Shown here: positions 26,053-35,269 of the stretch, piece after piece
How the letters are laid out: the number at the start of each line of letters is the position of its first letter
How positions within the stretch are numbered: the stretch's first letter is position 1
Notes under the pieces: generated by a model
The model's input: the letters and a program-made list of their open reading frames with translations, nothing else
Databases searched by the model: none
Told to the model about the DNA's origin: nothing
Assembly (NCBI RefSeq): GCF_042678405.1
Contig: NZ_JBHTLI010000001.1
Span: 2,046,001 to 2,110,000 of the forward strand
DNA length: 64,000 nt
Direction: 5' to 3'
DNA from: Salegentibacter_A chungangensis
GTDB lineage: Bacteria > Bacteroidota > Bacteroidia > Flavobacteriales > Flavobacteriaceae
Program-made: the position numbers and the translations under genes

Positions 26053-29052
26053 TTAACTCATCCTGGTAAACACCAATATTCTGTTCTGGCGGTAACTAAT
26101 CTCAAAATTAAGGTCCAGCAGCCATCTGTGAGGAATATCCGGATTAAGAATGATCACTTTTTCGGCTTGTTTTGAAATGATTTCTTTCAGACTTTTCTCA
26201 ATCTCAGGTCCCGGAACTTCGGGAATTATAAATACGCTGATGTCTGAGGGTATCAAAGAAAATTCATCAGTGAATTTCAGGTGCTGATGTCTGCTTCGGA
26301 AACACTGCTTCGCAATAAGGAGCTTTTCCATATTGGCTTCAAAAGCGGTAATGGGCACTTCAGGATGTTTATAGCTCAAGTATACTGGCAGAAGTCCGTA
26401 GCCGGCAGAAGTCTGAAGTACCTTATCATTTTTATCTATAAAATTTGAGACTTTCAGAAAACGTTCTTTCTGGCCTGCAAAGTCTTTCCTAACCTCTTCA
26501 TAAACGCTTTTATAGCGATAGTTGTCCAGAACTATACTCTTATGGTATAGCCTGTCACCAGAAGGTTCGGTCTTTTTTCGAAGTAAGGTATCTGGCTTTT
26601 TAATATTGAATGGCCTGTGCCCCTGCTCTGCTCTTTTAATGAATAGGAAATTAAAAATTCTTGTTTGCAGCACGAAGGCGACAAGAAGTGCAGACAAGAC
26701 TCCAATAACCGACACCACCGAAACCGACCTTAGTGCCGGATGTTTCGCAAAAACCAATGCTCCAATTCCCAGCAGCGTTGTAATAACCGAAATTAAAATG
26801 GAGGTCTGGTAAGTTGGCAATACATTTCTACCCGTCTCATATTTCTTTAGTGCCGCATTGGTTATAAAAATACTATAATCCAGCCCCAGTCCAAATATGA
26901 AAGTAGATATGATGATATTCAGGATATTGAACTGTATGTTGAATATGGCCATTATACCAAGGGCTATCACCCAGGTTATCCCTATGGGCAGCAGGGTGAG
27001 AACGCTAATTTCAATATTCCGGTAAAAAATGAGCAGGATGAGAAAAACCGCTATTATGGAGAAACCGATAAGCCTGTTAAAATCTTCCTTCAGATTACCC
27101 AGAAAACTCTGGTTAAGCTGTTTCCGGTCAATGGCCACGATCCCAGCTCTTTCCCTAAAAGCTTCGACAAAGGCTCCCGAGCTTTCCTCGGGAAGGTTTA
27201 CCGTGGTGGTTACCGTCGCGAAATCGGGGCTTGTAGAAATAAAATCATTCAGGTAGAGATTGGTCGTATTTCGATAATCTTCGAGAAAAATATTATCAAA
27301 ATCCTTATTAAGCAGCCGGTAGAAATAATTGAAGCTTTCCGGCCTGAAACCATAATCTCCAGACTTCTCTATCAATTTTTGTTTTAGAACTTCTTTCTTT
27401 TCAGAAGTCCAGAAATCATCCCATTGCTCAATCTTGTAATTTTGAGTATTGGTAGAAAGCACCACCCCACCAATACTGCTAAAGCTATTAATACTATCTG
27501 CTTCTTTTAATTCTCTCAACCTCGTATAAAGGTAGTTGTTATGCTGCAGGGCCGCATCTATGGTATTCCCATAGGCCACAAGGTAAACGGCCTTCCCCTT
27601 GTTTCCCGTGATCTCTTTGATCTTTTTCTCGGTCTTTGAAAGATGGCTGGGTTCAAAATTTAGCTGAGAAATGTCACTGTTAAATTCAACCCTTGTAAAG
27701 AAGAAGACCCCGGCTATAAACAGCGCCAACACCGCAACTACCAGCGGCCTTAACTTATAGAAACGTATTGAAGCGAAACGGTCCAGAAACGTAGGTTTCA
27801 GCTTCTTATCTTCAGAAACATTATACAGCAAAGGAATAAGAACAAGTGCAAAAACTGAAGCCACTACAACACTTACCGCTGCAAAAATCCCAAGGTCTTT
27901 TAAAGCTTCACTTTTCACGAACAAAAGACACAAGAATGCAGTAGCCGTAGTAAAACTACTCATTAAAACGGGCAGACTTACTTCTTTGTATAATTGCTCT
28001 ATATTGCGATTATTACGGTAATGCGTGAGAATGTGCAACGCATAATCCAGGCTTATCCCTAAGAGAACAGCACCAATTCCTACTGAAATAGCAGAAATAC
28101 TGTCTTTTAAAAAATAAAGAACTGTCACTGCAGTTAAGCCTCCAATTATACTTGGAATGAAGAGGATGAGCGGGACATAGATTTTTCGGTAGAAGAAGAT
28201 AAGCAGGAGTAACAGAATAGTTACCGCTATGCCAATGGTAACCCTGATGTCATCCTTTATCCGGTTTGCATTCGCCAAAGAATATAACACTCCGCCAAAA
28301 AAGTCACCCTCAACATTTTTATAAGATTCATTTAAATGCTCCTGTATCCTTTTAAGCGATCTTACAAAATCTTCATTCCTGTCAGTTTCGGAAGCAGGGT
28401 ACACAGGACTTATAAAAAGCAGTAAATGCTTCCGGTCTTTGGTCATCACAAAGTCATCGTAAAGCTCAAAATTGTCCCCTACCTGCAACTCCTGAAGTTT
28501 TTCAAGACCCAGTGAGTTTATGGAGAGCGGATCCTTGTAGATAAAGTCTTTGGTAAGCATTCCCTGCAGGGAAATCAGACTTTTATAATCATCTTTAAGT
28601 CTTTTTTCTATTTCCTCATCCTGGATCCGTCGGGAAATCTCCTCGTAATCCTCATTATTTAAGAATAATGGCAGGTTATCATAAACAAAATTATAAACCT
28701 CCATTATGCTTTCGTCACCTACCCGGCCTTCAACCTCTTGTACATAATCAGGGAGCTGTTGCTCTACAGAATCCAAAAACTTTCTGGCATAGGAGCTCAG
28801 CCTTTCGGGGTGGACGTCATCAGATTTTGACGAGATGCTAACGATAATCTTGTCGGAAAAATCGGTTTCCTCAAGAATTCTTTTCATCACATTCTGTCGC
28901 TCGCCGGAAGGAATAAGCTTGGTGATATCTTCTTCAAGTTTGATCTGAGAAGCGGAAAAACCGGTTAGCGCAATAATTAGCAACAGAATTGAGAACCCAA
29001 GGATCTGGTGCTTTTTAAAGAACTTATAAAGGTTTAGGAAAATTCTGTACAT
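26053..29052 (-). CDS. MMPL/RND-family exporter fused to SAM-methyltransferase-like domain
   Basis: A 999-residue protein. Residues ~1-840 are an RND-type exporter with two sets of six membrane helices separated by large periplasmic loops, for example ISVGIGAVLLGISLDYALHI and IISTFIFGLGLDYSIFITNA, both with the Asp-Tyr pair of proton-relay helices. From about residue 844 a soluble Rossmann-like domain follows with VLQTSAGYGLLPVYLSY and PITAFEAN, matching SAM-methyltransferase motifs I and II. Related Bacteroidota proteins are often annotated as trifunctional, with a lysophospholipid acyltransferase between these parts; no such domain is seen here. It likely exports the polyene lipid. Confidence 0.85.
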   Translation of the reverse strand: MYRIFLNLYKFFKKHQILGFSILLLIIALTGFSASQIKLEEDITKLIPSGERQNVMKRILEETDFSDKIIVSISSKSDDVHPERLSSYARKFLDSVEQQLPDYVQEVEGRVGDESIMEVYNFVYDNLPLFLNNEDYEEISRRIQDEEIEKRLKDDYKSLISLQGMLTKDFIYKDPLSINSLGLEKLQELQVGDNFELYDDFVMTKDRKHLLLFISPVYPASETDRNEDFVRSLKRIQEHLNESYKNVEGDFFGGVLYSLANANRIKDDIRVTIGIAVTILLLLLIFFYRKIYVPLILFIPSIIGGLTAVTVLYFLKDSISAISVGIGAVLLGISLDYALHILTHYRNNRNIEQLYKEVSLPVLMSSFTTATAFLCLLFVKSEALKDLGIFAAVSVVVASVFALVLIPLLYNVSEDKKLKPTFLDRFASIRFYKLRPLVVAVLALFIAGVFFFTRVEFNSDISQLNFEPSHLSKTEKKIKEITGNKGKAVYLVAYGNTIDAALQHNNYLYTRLRELKEADSINSFSSIGGVVLSTNTQNYKIEQWDDFWTSEKKEVLKQKLIEKSGDYGFRPESFNYFYRLLNKDFDNIFLEDYRNTTNLYLNDFISTSPDFATVTTTVNLPEESSGAFVEAFRERAGIVAIDRKQLNQSFLGNLKEDFNRLIGFSIIAVFLILLIFYRNIEISVLTLLPIGITWVIALGIMAIFNIQFNILNIIISTFIFGLGLDYSIFITNAALKKYETGRNVLPTYQTSILISVITTLLGIGALVFAKHPALRSVSVVSVIGVLSALLVAFVLQTRIFNFLFIKRAEQGHRPFNIKKPDTLLRKKTEPSGDRLYHKSIVLDNYRYKSVYEEVRKDFAGQKERFLKVSNFIDKNDKVLQTSAGYGLLPVYLSYKHPEVPITAFEANMEKLLIAKQCFRSRHQHLKFTDEFSLIPSDISVFIIPEVPGPEIEKSLKEIISKQAEKVIILNPDIPHRWLLDLNFEISYRQNRILVFTRMS

Positions 29053-30258
29053 CTAAGGTTTGATCACCTGCTTTTGGTTAGATACCGAAAATAAGAAATA
29101 AAACACAATCCATATAGAAAAGGAAAGAATACCGGCAAGAGCAAAACTGCCAAGAATATATTGCCAAAGGCCTGTGAACACCCCCGAAGTGCTCTGGAAA
29201 TCCTGCAATTGTAACTCCCAGTCAAATCCGTTTCCCGAAATTAAAGAGCCTGCCTGGTAGCTCGCATATATGATCACAGGAATTAAAGGCGGAATACTGA
29301 TGTTGGAAAAAAGGAATGCCACCACTTTATTAAGCCTGAACAATGCCGCAAGGCTAAAAACAAGCAGCGTATGCAAACCCCAAAATGGCGAGATCCCTAC
29401 AAAAACACCCAGTGCTATGGCCGCAGCTTTTTTATGTGGGGTTTCCTGGCTTTTAATGATATTCTCTTTCCAGAACCTGGCAAAGCCTTTCTTTTTAAAA
29501 TCTCTGTATTTATCACGCGGATGGATGTAGAGGAAGCTAACAAGCACGAACCACATATACAGGACCACGATTCGCGTAATATCCCAGAATGGCCTGAAAT
29601 GGGTGACCCTGTTCTCTTCTTCATAAAATACCTTAATAGGAATATTCTTTACCTTCACCTGTCGCCAGGCTGCCTTAACTATGATCTCTATTTCATATTC
29701 GAATTTTCGGGTATATAAAGGGATACTGTTAACCACTTTTAGCGGATAAAGCCTGTAGCCACTTTGAGTGTCGTGTAATTGGGTGCCGGTAACAACAAGG
29801 AACCAAAAATTTGAGAATTTATTCCCGGTACTGCTTTTTCCCGGAATTCCGTCACGTCCCATATTGCGGTCTCCAACAAGCAGTAATTCCTTATCTTCCG
29901 GGGCTTTGCCTTCGAGTTCGCTGAGAAAAACATCAAGATCATCGGGATAATGTTGCCCGTCAGAGTCTATGCTTATCGCATAATCATAGCCTTCCTTTTC
30001 TGCTATTTTGAAACCAGTGTTAAGCGCAACTCCTTTCCCGCTGTTCTTCTCCAGATGATGAACCAAAAGCTGAGGAAATGATTTTAATATATCAAGCGTA
30101 TCATCCGTAGACCCATCGTTAACAACAATCAGGTTGCTTGTATAAAACAACAGGTCCTGCAAAACACTGGCCAGACTACCTGCATTATTATAGGTAGGCA
30201 CCAGGATACAGCACTTAAGCCTGTCGAAACGAGATTGATAAATAGGTGAATTGCTCAA
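29053..30258 (-). CDS. GT2 family glycosyltransferase with C-terminal DUF2062 membrane domain
   Basis: A 401-residue protein. The N-terminal ~220 residues are a GT-A glycosyltransferase with CCILVPTYNNAGSLASVL, LIVVNDGSTDDTLDI, AISIDSDGQHYPDDL (DxD-type metal site) and DTQSGYRLYPL. A membrane segment near 240 (VVLYMWFVLVSFLYI) leads to a DUF2062 domain (about 275-395) with LGVFVGISPFWGLHTLLVF. It resembles dolichol-phosphate mannosyltransferases. In flexirubin-type clusters this gene is a regular member, but the sugar and acceptor are unknown. Its stop abuts the MMPL start. Confidence 0.88.
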   Translation of the reverse strand: MSNSPIYQSRFDRLKCCILVPTYNNAGSLASVLQDLLFYTSNLIVVNDGSTDDTLDILKSFPQLLVHHLEKNSGKGVALNTGFKIAEKEGYDYAISIDSDGQHYPDDLDVFLSELEGKAPEDKELLLVGDRNMGRDGIPGKSSTGNKFSNFWFLVVTGTQLHDTQSGYRLYPLKVVNSIPLYTRKFEYEIEIIVKAAWRQVKVKNIPIKVFYEEENRVTHFRPFWDITRIVVLYMWFVLVSFLYIHPRDKYRDFKKKGFARFWKENIIKSQETPHKKAAAIALGVFVGISPFWGLHTLLVFSLAALFRLNKVVAFLFSNISIPPLIPVIIYASYQAGSLISGNGFDWELQLQDFQSTSGVFTGLWQYILGSFALAGILSFSIWIVFYFLFSVSNQKQVIKP

Positions 30259-30332
30259 AACAGAGGTTCTTTAGAATGCAAAAATAGGATTTAAAAACAG
30301 ATCACAATAGAAAGAAAACAGCCAAATAAAGC

Positions 30333-30701
30333 TTATTCTGCTTTTCGATATAAAGCGTTGATCTTTAAGGATGTTTTGTCCTTTTGCTTAGCTGTCCCTT
30401 TAAGCTTTACAAAACCGTCAAATTCCTCTATCTCAGACTCAAGAGTTAGGTATTCGTCCTGATTTGGGTCTACCACAGCCATAAATTTTACGTTCGTGGC
30501 CCTTTCTAATTTAAGTACGGAAGCTGTGTGCCTTTCCAGTTCTTCCCTGAACAAATGCATCAGGATCACTCCGGGAGTTACAGGTCTGCCGGGAAAATGA
30601 CCTTTATAGACTTTGTGATGTTTATCGATCTTTATTCTGGTAATGTACGTATCTCCCTCTTTTTTGGAATCCTGAACTGAATAAAAATCTTTAAGTAACA
30701 T
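30333..30701 (-). CDS. Hot-dog fold 3-hydroxyacyl-ACP dehydratase (FabZ/ApeI-like)
   Basis: A 122-residue single hot-dog domain. KGHFPGRPVTPGVILMHLF carries the FabZ/FabA His-containing signature. The glutamate that normally follows (PGVLxxEA) is replaced by His, so chemistry or partner needs may differ from housekeeping FabZ. It probably dehydrates 3-hydroxyacyl-ACP during polyene growth together with the hot-dog protein at 36830-37279. Gaps of 89 and 74 bases on either side are the largest inside this operon. Confidence 0.82.
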   Translation of the reverse strand: MLLKDFYSVQDSKKEGDTYITRIKIDKHHKVYKGHFPGRPVTPGVILMHLFREELERHTASVLKLERATNVKFMAVVDPNQDEYLTLESEIEEFDGFVKLKGTAKQKDKTSLKINALYRKAE

Positions 30702-30790
30702 TAACCTGGCTTTGATTTGACAGTACTAAAATAGACAGAATTATCGGTTCTAAGCCTTTTTTAACCACTCTTAATATCAGGCTGAGGAAT

Positions 30791-31414
30791 TTAGTTTTGA
30801 AATACCGAATCGGGGATTGGCTGATTTACCTTGAGGTTTTTGAACTCGATCTTGGTGAAATCTCCTGATTCATCCTTCAGTTTTACTGATCTCACCATAA
30901 GATCTTCATCAAAGACCATCAGAAGCTCCCTGAATATATGAGAGAGGTTTTCGTCCCTGGGAATCATTTTAACCAAAAACTGGTCGTTATGCCGATAATA
31001 TTCGGTACTGAAATTTTCGTTGTCCTCAAGTAATTTGCCATTAACACTACCCGAGATAAGTTTGGCCAGTTTTTCAATTAATTTATTGGATTTGGCGTCG
31101 GTAACACTCTTATGACCCTCATCATTAAGATAAAGTTTGTCGTTCTTAAAAAGGACACGGTAATCGTATGGGGTAACATACTCCCATTTCAAAATATCAG
31201 GCGACCGGTAATAGAATTTACCCTTACTCTCGGCTTTTTCCTCTATCATCGCCATATGTTTTGACTGAATAAAGTCTCCAGAAAGGCTCTTAAGCGCAGC
31301 AGCTTTTTCCGCTGTTTTTACTTTAAACTCCTTCACTGCCACTTCATTGAGCGGCGTGTGTTGAGAAAACACATTCAGCGAAATAAAGAAAATAAGAAAT
31401 TTAAGAATACGCAT
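30791..31414 (-). CDS. LolA-like outer membrane lipoprotein carrier protein
   Basis: A 207-residue exported protein with a signal peptide ending near SLNVFSQ. The LolA-like fold is marked by SLSGDFIQSKHMAMIEEKAE and GKFYYRSPDILKWEYVTPY. LolA carries lipoproteins across the periplasm; versions inside aryl-polyene clusters are thought to carry the hydrophobic polyene product from the MMPL exporter to the outer membrane. It overlaps the deacetylase gene by 14 bases, so it is a cluster-specific copy and not the housekeeping lolA. Confidence 0.88.
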   Translation of the reverse strand: MRILKFLIFFISLNVFSQHTPLNEVAVKEFKVKTAEKAAALKSLSGDFIQSKHMAMIEEKAESKGKFYYRSPDILKWEYVTPYDYRVLFKNDKLYLNDEGHKSVTDAKSNKLIEKLAKLISGSVNGKLLEDNENFSTEYYRHNDQFLVKMIPRDENLSHIFRELLMVFDEDLMVRSVKLKDESGDFTKIEFKNLKVNQPIPDSVFQN

Positions 31415-32177
31415 CTATTTCAAATAAATTATCGGGCCTTACCGCCTTATACCGGTTCTTCTGCAAAAAGAGCAACAACTGTTCCAATATCTCCGGCGTA
31501 TGCAGCATATTATCGTGTAAAAGTATAACATCTCCAGGATTGATTTTCCGGGTAATTCTATTCAAAATTAAATCTTTAGAATTAAAAATTGCATCAAAAG
31601 ACCTTATATTCCATCCAATGGAATGGTGACCGGTTGCTTCCAGTGCTCTTTTTATTTTCGGATTCACTATCCCGAAAGGTGGCCTGAAGAGTTTCATTTT
31701 AACCGAAGCTGTGCGTTCTGCCACCTCGTTGCATTTTAAGATATCGGCTGTAACCGCTTTACTGCTTAAAAAGCCCAACATCCTGGTATGTGAATAGGTA
31801 TGATTCCCAACAACGTGACCGCGTCTTATGATCTCCCTGAAGATTTCAGGATGTTTTTCAATGTTGCTGCCAATACAAAAAAAACCGGCTTTAACCTCAT
31901 ATTTATCAAGGATCTCAAGGACCTTAAGAGTGTTCTCAACCGGCCCGTCATCAAAACTAAGGGCTATTTTTCTTTCGGAAATCCCTTTTCTGTGGTTAAA
32001 GGATCTTACAAAGTAATTGAAACGTACATTGGTGGAAACGAAGAGCAAAAAAAGACTGTAAAACAAAATGACCGAAATAACCACCCATAGAGGAATTGCT
32101 CCAAGATAGACCAGAAGAAGTCCGGTGACGAGCAGCACTATGCCTACAAGGTCGTGGATGTATGGTCTAAACGGCAC
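31401..32177 (-). CDS. Polysaccharide deacetylase family (NodB domain) membrane protein
   Basis: A 258-residue protein with two N-terminal hydrophobic stretches (DLVGIVLLVTGLLLVYLGAI and VVISVILFYSLFLLFV). A NodB domain follows with RKIALSFDDGPVENT (catalytic Asp and metal Asp), GNHTYSHTRMLG (metal-binding His pair), LFRPPFGIVNPK and DVILLHDNML. CE4 enzymes remove N-acetyl groups from amino sugars. Co-occurrence with a GT2 enzyme suggests that a transferred N-acetyl sugar is deacetylated, which is inference. It overlaps both neighbouring genes by 11-14 bases. Confidence 0.88.
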   Translation of the reverse strand: MPFRPYIHDLVGIVLLVTGLLLVYLGAIPLWVVISVILFYSLFLLFVSTNVRFNYFVRSFNHRKGISERKIALSFDDGPVENTLKVLEILDKYEVKAGFFCIGSNIEKHPEIFREIIRRGHVVGNHTYSHTRMLGFLSSKAVTADILKCNEVAERTASVKMKLFRPPFGIVNPKIKRALEATGHHSIGWNIRSFDAIFNSKDLILNRITRKINPGDVILLHDNMLHTPEILEQLLLFLQKNRYKAVRPDNLFEIDAYS

Positions 32178-33231
32178 TTAAAAGAATTAATACGTGGTTT
32201 TTTCCAAGATACTGATTATATATCAAAATATGCTTCAGTGTATCTGTCTCTGCTTCATTCAGCTTTAATACCTCAGGAATGGTTTGTGATTTTAGCATTT
32301 TACAGACAAGGTTTATTGCATAGCCTGAAGCGGTATTGTATTCCCCGCTCAGATGTTTGAATGCGAGCTGGACTTTGTCCTTAAACATCCCTTCCTGCAG
32401 GTCTTTATAGTAATGATCGAATTTAGCATCCCCGTTCCTGCCCAGCATTACCGCATCTAGATCACAGGCAGCAAGATTGTTTTCCTTCAAAAATGAAGCT
32501 ATGCGGCTCTCTGTTTCTTCAGCTGCGAGAGAATTATGGATCTGAATATCATTTATCACTGCATAAGTACTATGCTGTTTCTTTCCTGAAACTGCAAAGA
32601 ATTGTGCCCCTTCCGAAACTATACTTCCTTCAGAGCCTGCATTAAGCAGATCTAAATTACTTGTTCTCTCCTTTTTAATCTGCCCATCCAGCAACCCAAA
32701 ACGACTGGTCTTTTCAGCTATTTCCTCCACTCCCCCGATCAGAATACTTCCGGTTCCATCATCTTCCAGGAACTGAAGTTTAGCGTCTAAAAAAGCAGAC
32801 TCTATGGAACAGGAACTTTGTGTGTAGGTCATATTGTAACCGGTGCATTTTAATGCCAGGGCGATCTGTCCGCCAATTGTATTGTGCGTAGAGTGTATAA
32901 AAGAAGTTGGGGTTAAAAGCTCTTCATTTTGATCCAGAAGACGTTCCAGAAAAATTTCTGTATCCTGCTTACAGCCTTCACCAGTTCCTGTAATAATCAT
33001 CTCGGGCCTTTCAAGACCTGCATCCTCCAGTGCAAGTTGGCCCGCAGCAAGTGACATCTTAACCGCTTTAGACATTCGCCTTAACATTGAAGGTTTTATG
33101 AACTGTTTATAATCCACATCTATGGCCGGAATAATATTCTCCCGGTATTCCATAACTGTCCCTGAAAAAGCAGCATTTTCAGGTTGAGCTGAAATATTCC
33201 CCATCCCGTGTATGTAGATCTTATTCTTCAT
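32167..33231 (-). CDS. Ketosynthase-like chain-length factor, partial active site
   Basis: A 354-residue thiolase-fold protein related to beta-ketoacyl-ACP synthases. YTQSSCSIESAFLDA keeps a cysteine at the usual active-site position and LAFKHLSGEYNTASG keeps the second histidine. The HGTAT motif with the first histidine is missing; the matching stretch reads VMLGRNGDAKFDHYY. It therefore is unlikely to be a full condensing enzyme and probably pairs with the complete ketosynthase encoded just before it (11-base overlap), setting chain length, like KS-CLF pairs of aryl-polyene and type II polyketide systems. Confidence 0.82.
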   Translation of the reverse strand: MKNKIYIHGMGNISAQPENAAFSGTVMEYRENIIPAIDVDYKQFIKPSMLRRMSKAVKMSLAAGQLALEDAGLERPEMIITGTGEGCKQDTEIFLERLLDQNEELLTPTSFIHSTHNTIGGQIALALKCTGYNMTYTQSSCSIESAFLDAKLQFLEDDGTGSILIGGVEEIAEKTSRFGLLDGQIKKERTSNLDLLNAGSEGSIVSEGAQFFAVSGKKQHSTYAVINDIQIHNSLAAEETESRIASFLKENNLAACDLDAVMLGRNGDAKFDHYYKDLQEGMFKDKVQLAFKHLSGEYNTASGYAINLVCKMLKSQTIPEVLKLNEAETDTLKHILIYNQYLGKNHVLILLSAV

Positions 33232-34411
33232 TTTTACTGAAAATTAAAGAAGAACAATTTCCTCCAAAACCAAAAGAATTGGAAAGAATGTGATTGAGTT
33301 TCTTTTGTTTAAGTTCGGTTACCGGAACAAATCCGGTTTCGGGAATGGGTTTTTTAAAATTGAGATTCGGAAAAACCTGTTCCTTTTCCATACCAAGAAG
33401 GCTAAATACTGCCTCCAGCCCTCCTGCTGCTGCCAGGCAATGCCCGGTATAGGCCTTGGTCGAACTAAAATCCGGTAAATTGTCACCGGAAAACATTCTC
33501 TCTAAAGCCCGGCTTTCAGACAGATCATTATTAACTGTAGCTGTTCCGTGGGAATTAATATAATCGATTTCTCCAGGAACCAGTCCTGCTTTATTTAATG
33601 CTTGCTTCATCGCCAGAAAAGCGCCTTCCCCGGTTTCGGAAGAGGCGGTTTGATGAAATGCATCATTAGTGTTCGCATATCCGGAAACCCGACCCAAGAC
33701 GCGTTTCCCCTCAATAAGCTCTTCGGCTTCAAGAACAAGATAAGCCGCACCTTCCCCCAGATTAAGTCCGTTGCGATCTTTATCAAAAGGTTTGCAGGTA
33801 GCTTCAGAGAGGATCATAAGAGAATTAAAGCCATTAAGCGTAAATTTTGAAAGGCAGTCGGTACCGCCAACCACTACCCTCTTCAACTGGCCGGCTTTTA
33901 TCATTCTTGCCCCCAGCATGATGGCATTAGCTGCTGAAGAACAGGCGGTACTAATAGTGGTTACAAAACCTTTCAGTTTAAAGTAATTTGCTATCTGCCC
34001 GGTTGTGAAACCCGGGTGCTGCGCCTGTATAAATCGATAATGTTTTTCACTCTCTGGAAATTCCTTGAAATAGTGTTCGGTCATATCCATACCGCCTACG
34101 CTGGTTCCGGAAATAATTCCTGTGCCATCCAGTTTTTTGATTCCCGAATTATTAATGGCCTCTCCTGCAGCAATTGCTCCCAACAAGGCTGCTCGTGTAA
34201 AACTATGACCTTCCTTAAGCCCTAAGAATTGTGCGAGTTCGGCATTGGAGAGTTTTACCTCTCCAACCGGCAAATGGGTATGAATGCTTTTAAGTATTTC
34301 GGGCTTACCGATTCCAGGTCTTCCGGAAACAAGGGAACGATAATTTTCTTCCACATTATTCCCAATGCAGGAAATAACCCCCATTCCGGTCACGGCAACC
34401 CCTTTATTCAT
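33221..34411 (-). CDS. Beta-ketoacyl-ACP synthase (FabF-like) of the polyene cluster
   Basis: A 396-residue complete ketosynthase. It has the Cys-His-His triad in TISTACSSAANAIMLG, INSHGTATVNNDLSE and AYTGHCLAAAGG, and the usual C-terminus LSNSFGFGGNCSSLIF. It catalyses decarboxylative condensation of malonyl-ACP with the growing chain. It follows the ACP gene by 2 bases and overlaps the chain-length-factor gene, so the three probably act as a unit. Confidence 0.92.
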   Translation of the reverse strand: MNKGVAVTGMGVISCIGNNVEENYRSLVSGRPGIGKPEILKSIHTHLPVGEVKLSNAELAQFLGLKEGHSFTRAALLGAIAAGEAINNSGIKKLDGTGIISGTSVGGMDMTEHYFKEFPESEKHYRFIQAQHPGFTTGQIANYFKLKGFVTTISTACSSAANAIMLGARMIKAGQLKRVVVGGTDCLSKFTLNGFNSLMILSEATCKPFDKDRNGLNLGEGAAYLVLEAEELIEGKRVLGRVSGYANTNDAFHQTASSETGEGAFLAMKQALNKAGLVPGEIDYINSHGTATVNNDLSESRALERMFSGDNLPDFSSTKAYTGHCLAAAGGLEAVFSLLGMEKEQVFPNLNFKKPIPETGFVPVTELKQKKLNHILSNSFGFGGNCSSLIFSKNEE

Positions 34412-34413
34412 AC

Positions 34414-34671
34414 CTATTTCGTTCGGTTTTTCTCGATAAATTCGGCCATACGATTTATAGAAACAAAAATTTCTTTTCCCTGTTTTGGGTCAGTAAGCTT
34501 AATTCCGTAATCTTTTTCAAGCAGAACAATGAGCTCGAGGGCATCTATAGAATCAAGCCCAAGGCCGTCCCCAAACAAAGGCTCATCGTCTTTAATATCA
34601 CTTACCTGCATTTCTTCCAGGTTAAGTTGTTCAATAATGCTTTTTTTTAATTCGGTATGTAAGTCAGTCAT
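34414..34671 (-). CDS. Acyl carrier protein of the polyene cluster
   Basis: An acidic 85-residue carrier protein. GLGLDSIDALELIVLLEKDY contains Ser41, the site for the 4'-phosphopantetheine arm, followed by the acidic helix II that docks with ketosynthases. The intermediates of polyene growth would be tethered here. It is the only carrier protein seen in the cluster. It overlaps the preceding ketosynthase-like gene by 8 bases. Confidence 0.93.
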   Translation of the reverse strand: MTDLHTELKKSIIEQLNLEEMQVSDIKDDEPLFGDGLGLDSIDALELIVLLEKDYGIKLTDPKQGKEIFVSINRMAEFIEKNRTK

Positions 34672-35269
34672 TCTCGAGTAGGTAAAGTTTCCTTAGATTC
34701 CTTTCAGAAAAATGGTGTTGTCCCTTTTCTGAAATTCGACACAAAAATACATCATATTCCTCATTGTGCAAGTCTATCCAGCCACAAAGAACTTCAGGAG
34801 TTTTGGTGTTCTCCAATAAAGAAATGCCATACAACTGTATTAATGAAGCATCGAACTTTTCAGAAATAAAAAATACGTTTTCGCTCTGCAGCTTATACCT
34901 GATGCTGATCTCCCCTAAAACAATATTTGGCAGGGTATAAACAAAAAGTGAAGGAGAAGGAAAACTTTCCATAGACTTTCTGTAATTCACATCGGTATCC
35001 AGGCTGGAAGCTTTGTTTGAGAGAACCATTGCCGTATCAGGAGAGAGTGTATCTTTCCCTATCAGAACTTCAGAGCCCAAAATACCCAGTTTACATAACC
35101 TGTCCATTTTATGGAATTTCGGAAACCCGATCTGCAAGTCTTTATAGGCCTGTTTCAAAAACCCGTCTACTCCCGTTTCCTCAGGAGATTCCAGAACAGC
35201 CTCATTATTCCGCAAGATCCGGTTTGATCTTATATGTACCCAGTCTGATATAAAGAATTCCTTAGCCAT
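34664..35269 (-). CDS. Short ketosynthase-like protein lacking the catalytic cysteine
   Basis: A 201-residue protein that resembles only the N-terminal half of a beta-ketoacyl synthase (Ketoacyl-synt_2-like). SPSLFVYTLPNIVLGEISIRY matches the stretch before the active site, but the expected cysteine position reads FFISEKFDASLI with no Cys. The C-terminal half carrying both histidines is absent. It is not a recent deletion, because it is in frame, complete and overlaps both neighbours by 8 bases. It may be a structural partner for one of the ketosynthases or a gatekeeper for ACP; its function is not established. Confidence 0.72.
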   Translation of the reverse strand: MAKEFFISDWVHIRSNRILRNNEAVLESPEETGVDGFLKQAYKDLQIGFPKFHKMDRLCKLGILGSEVLIGKDTLSPDTAMVLSNKASSLDTDVNYRKSMESFPSPSLFVYTLPNIVLGEISIRYKLQSENVFFISEKFDASLIQLYGISLLENTKTPEVLCGWIDLHNEEYDVFLCRISEKGQHHFSERNLRKLYLLEND

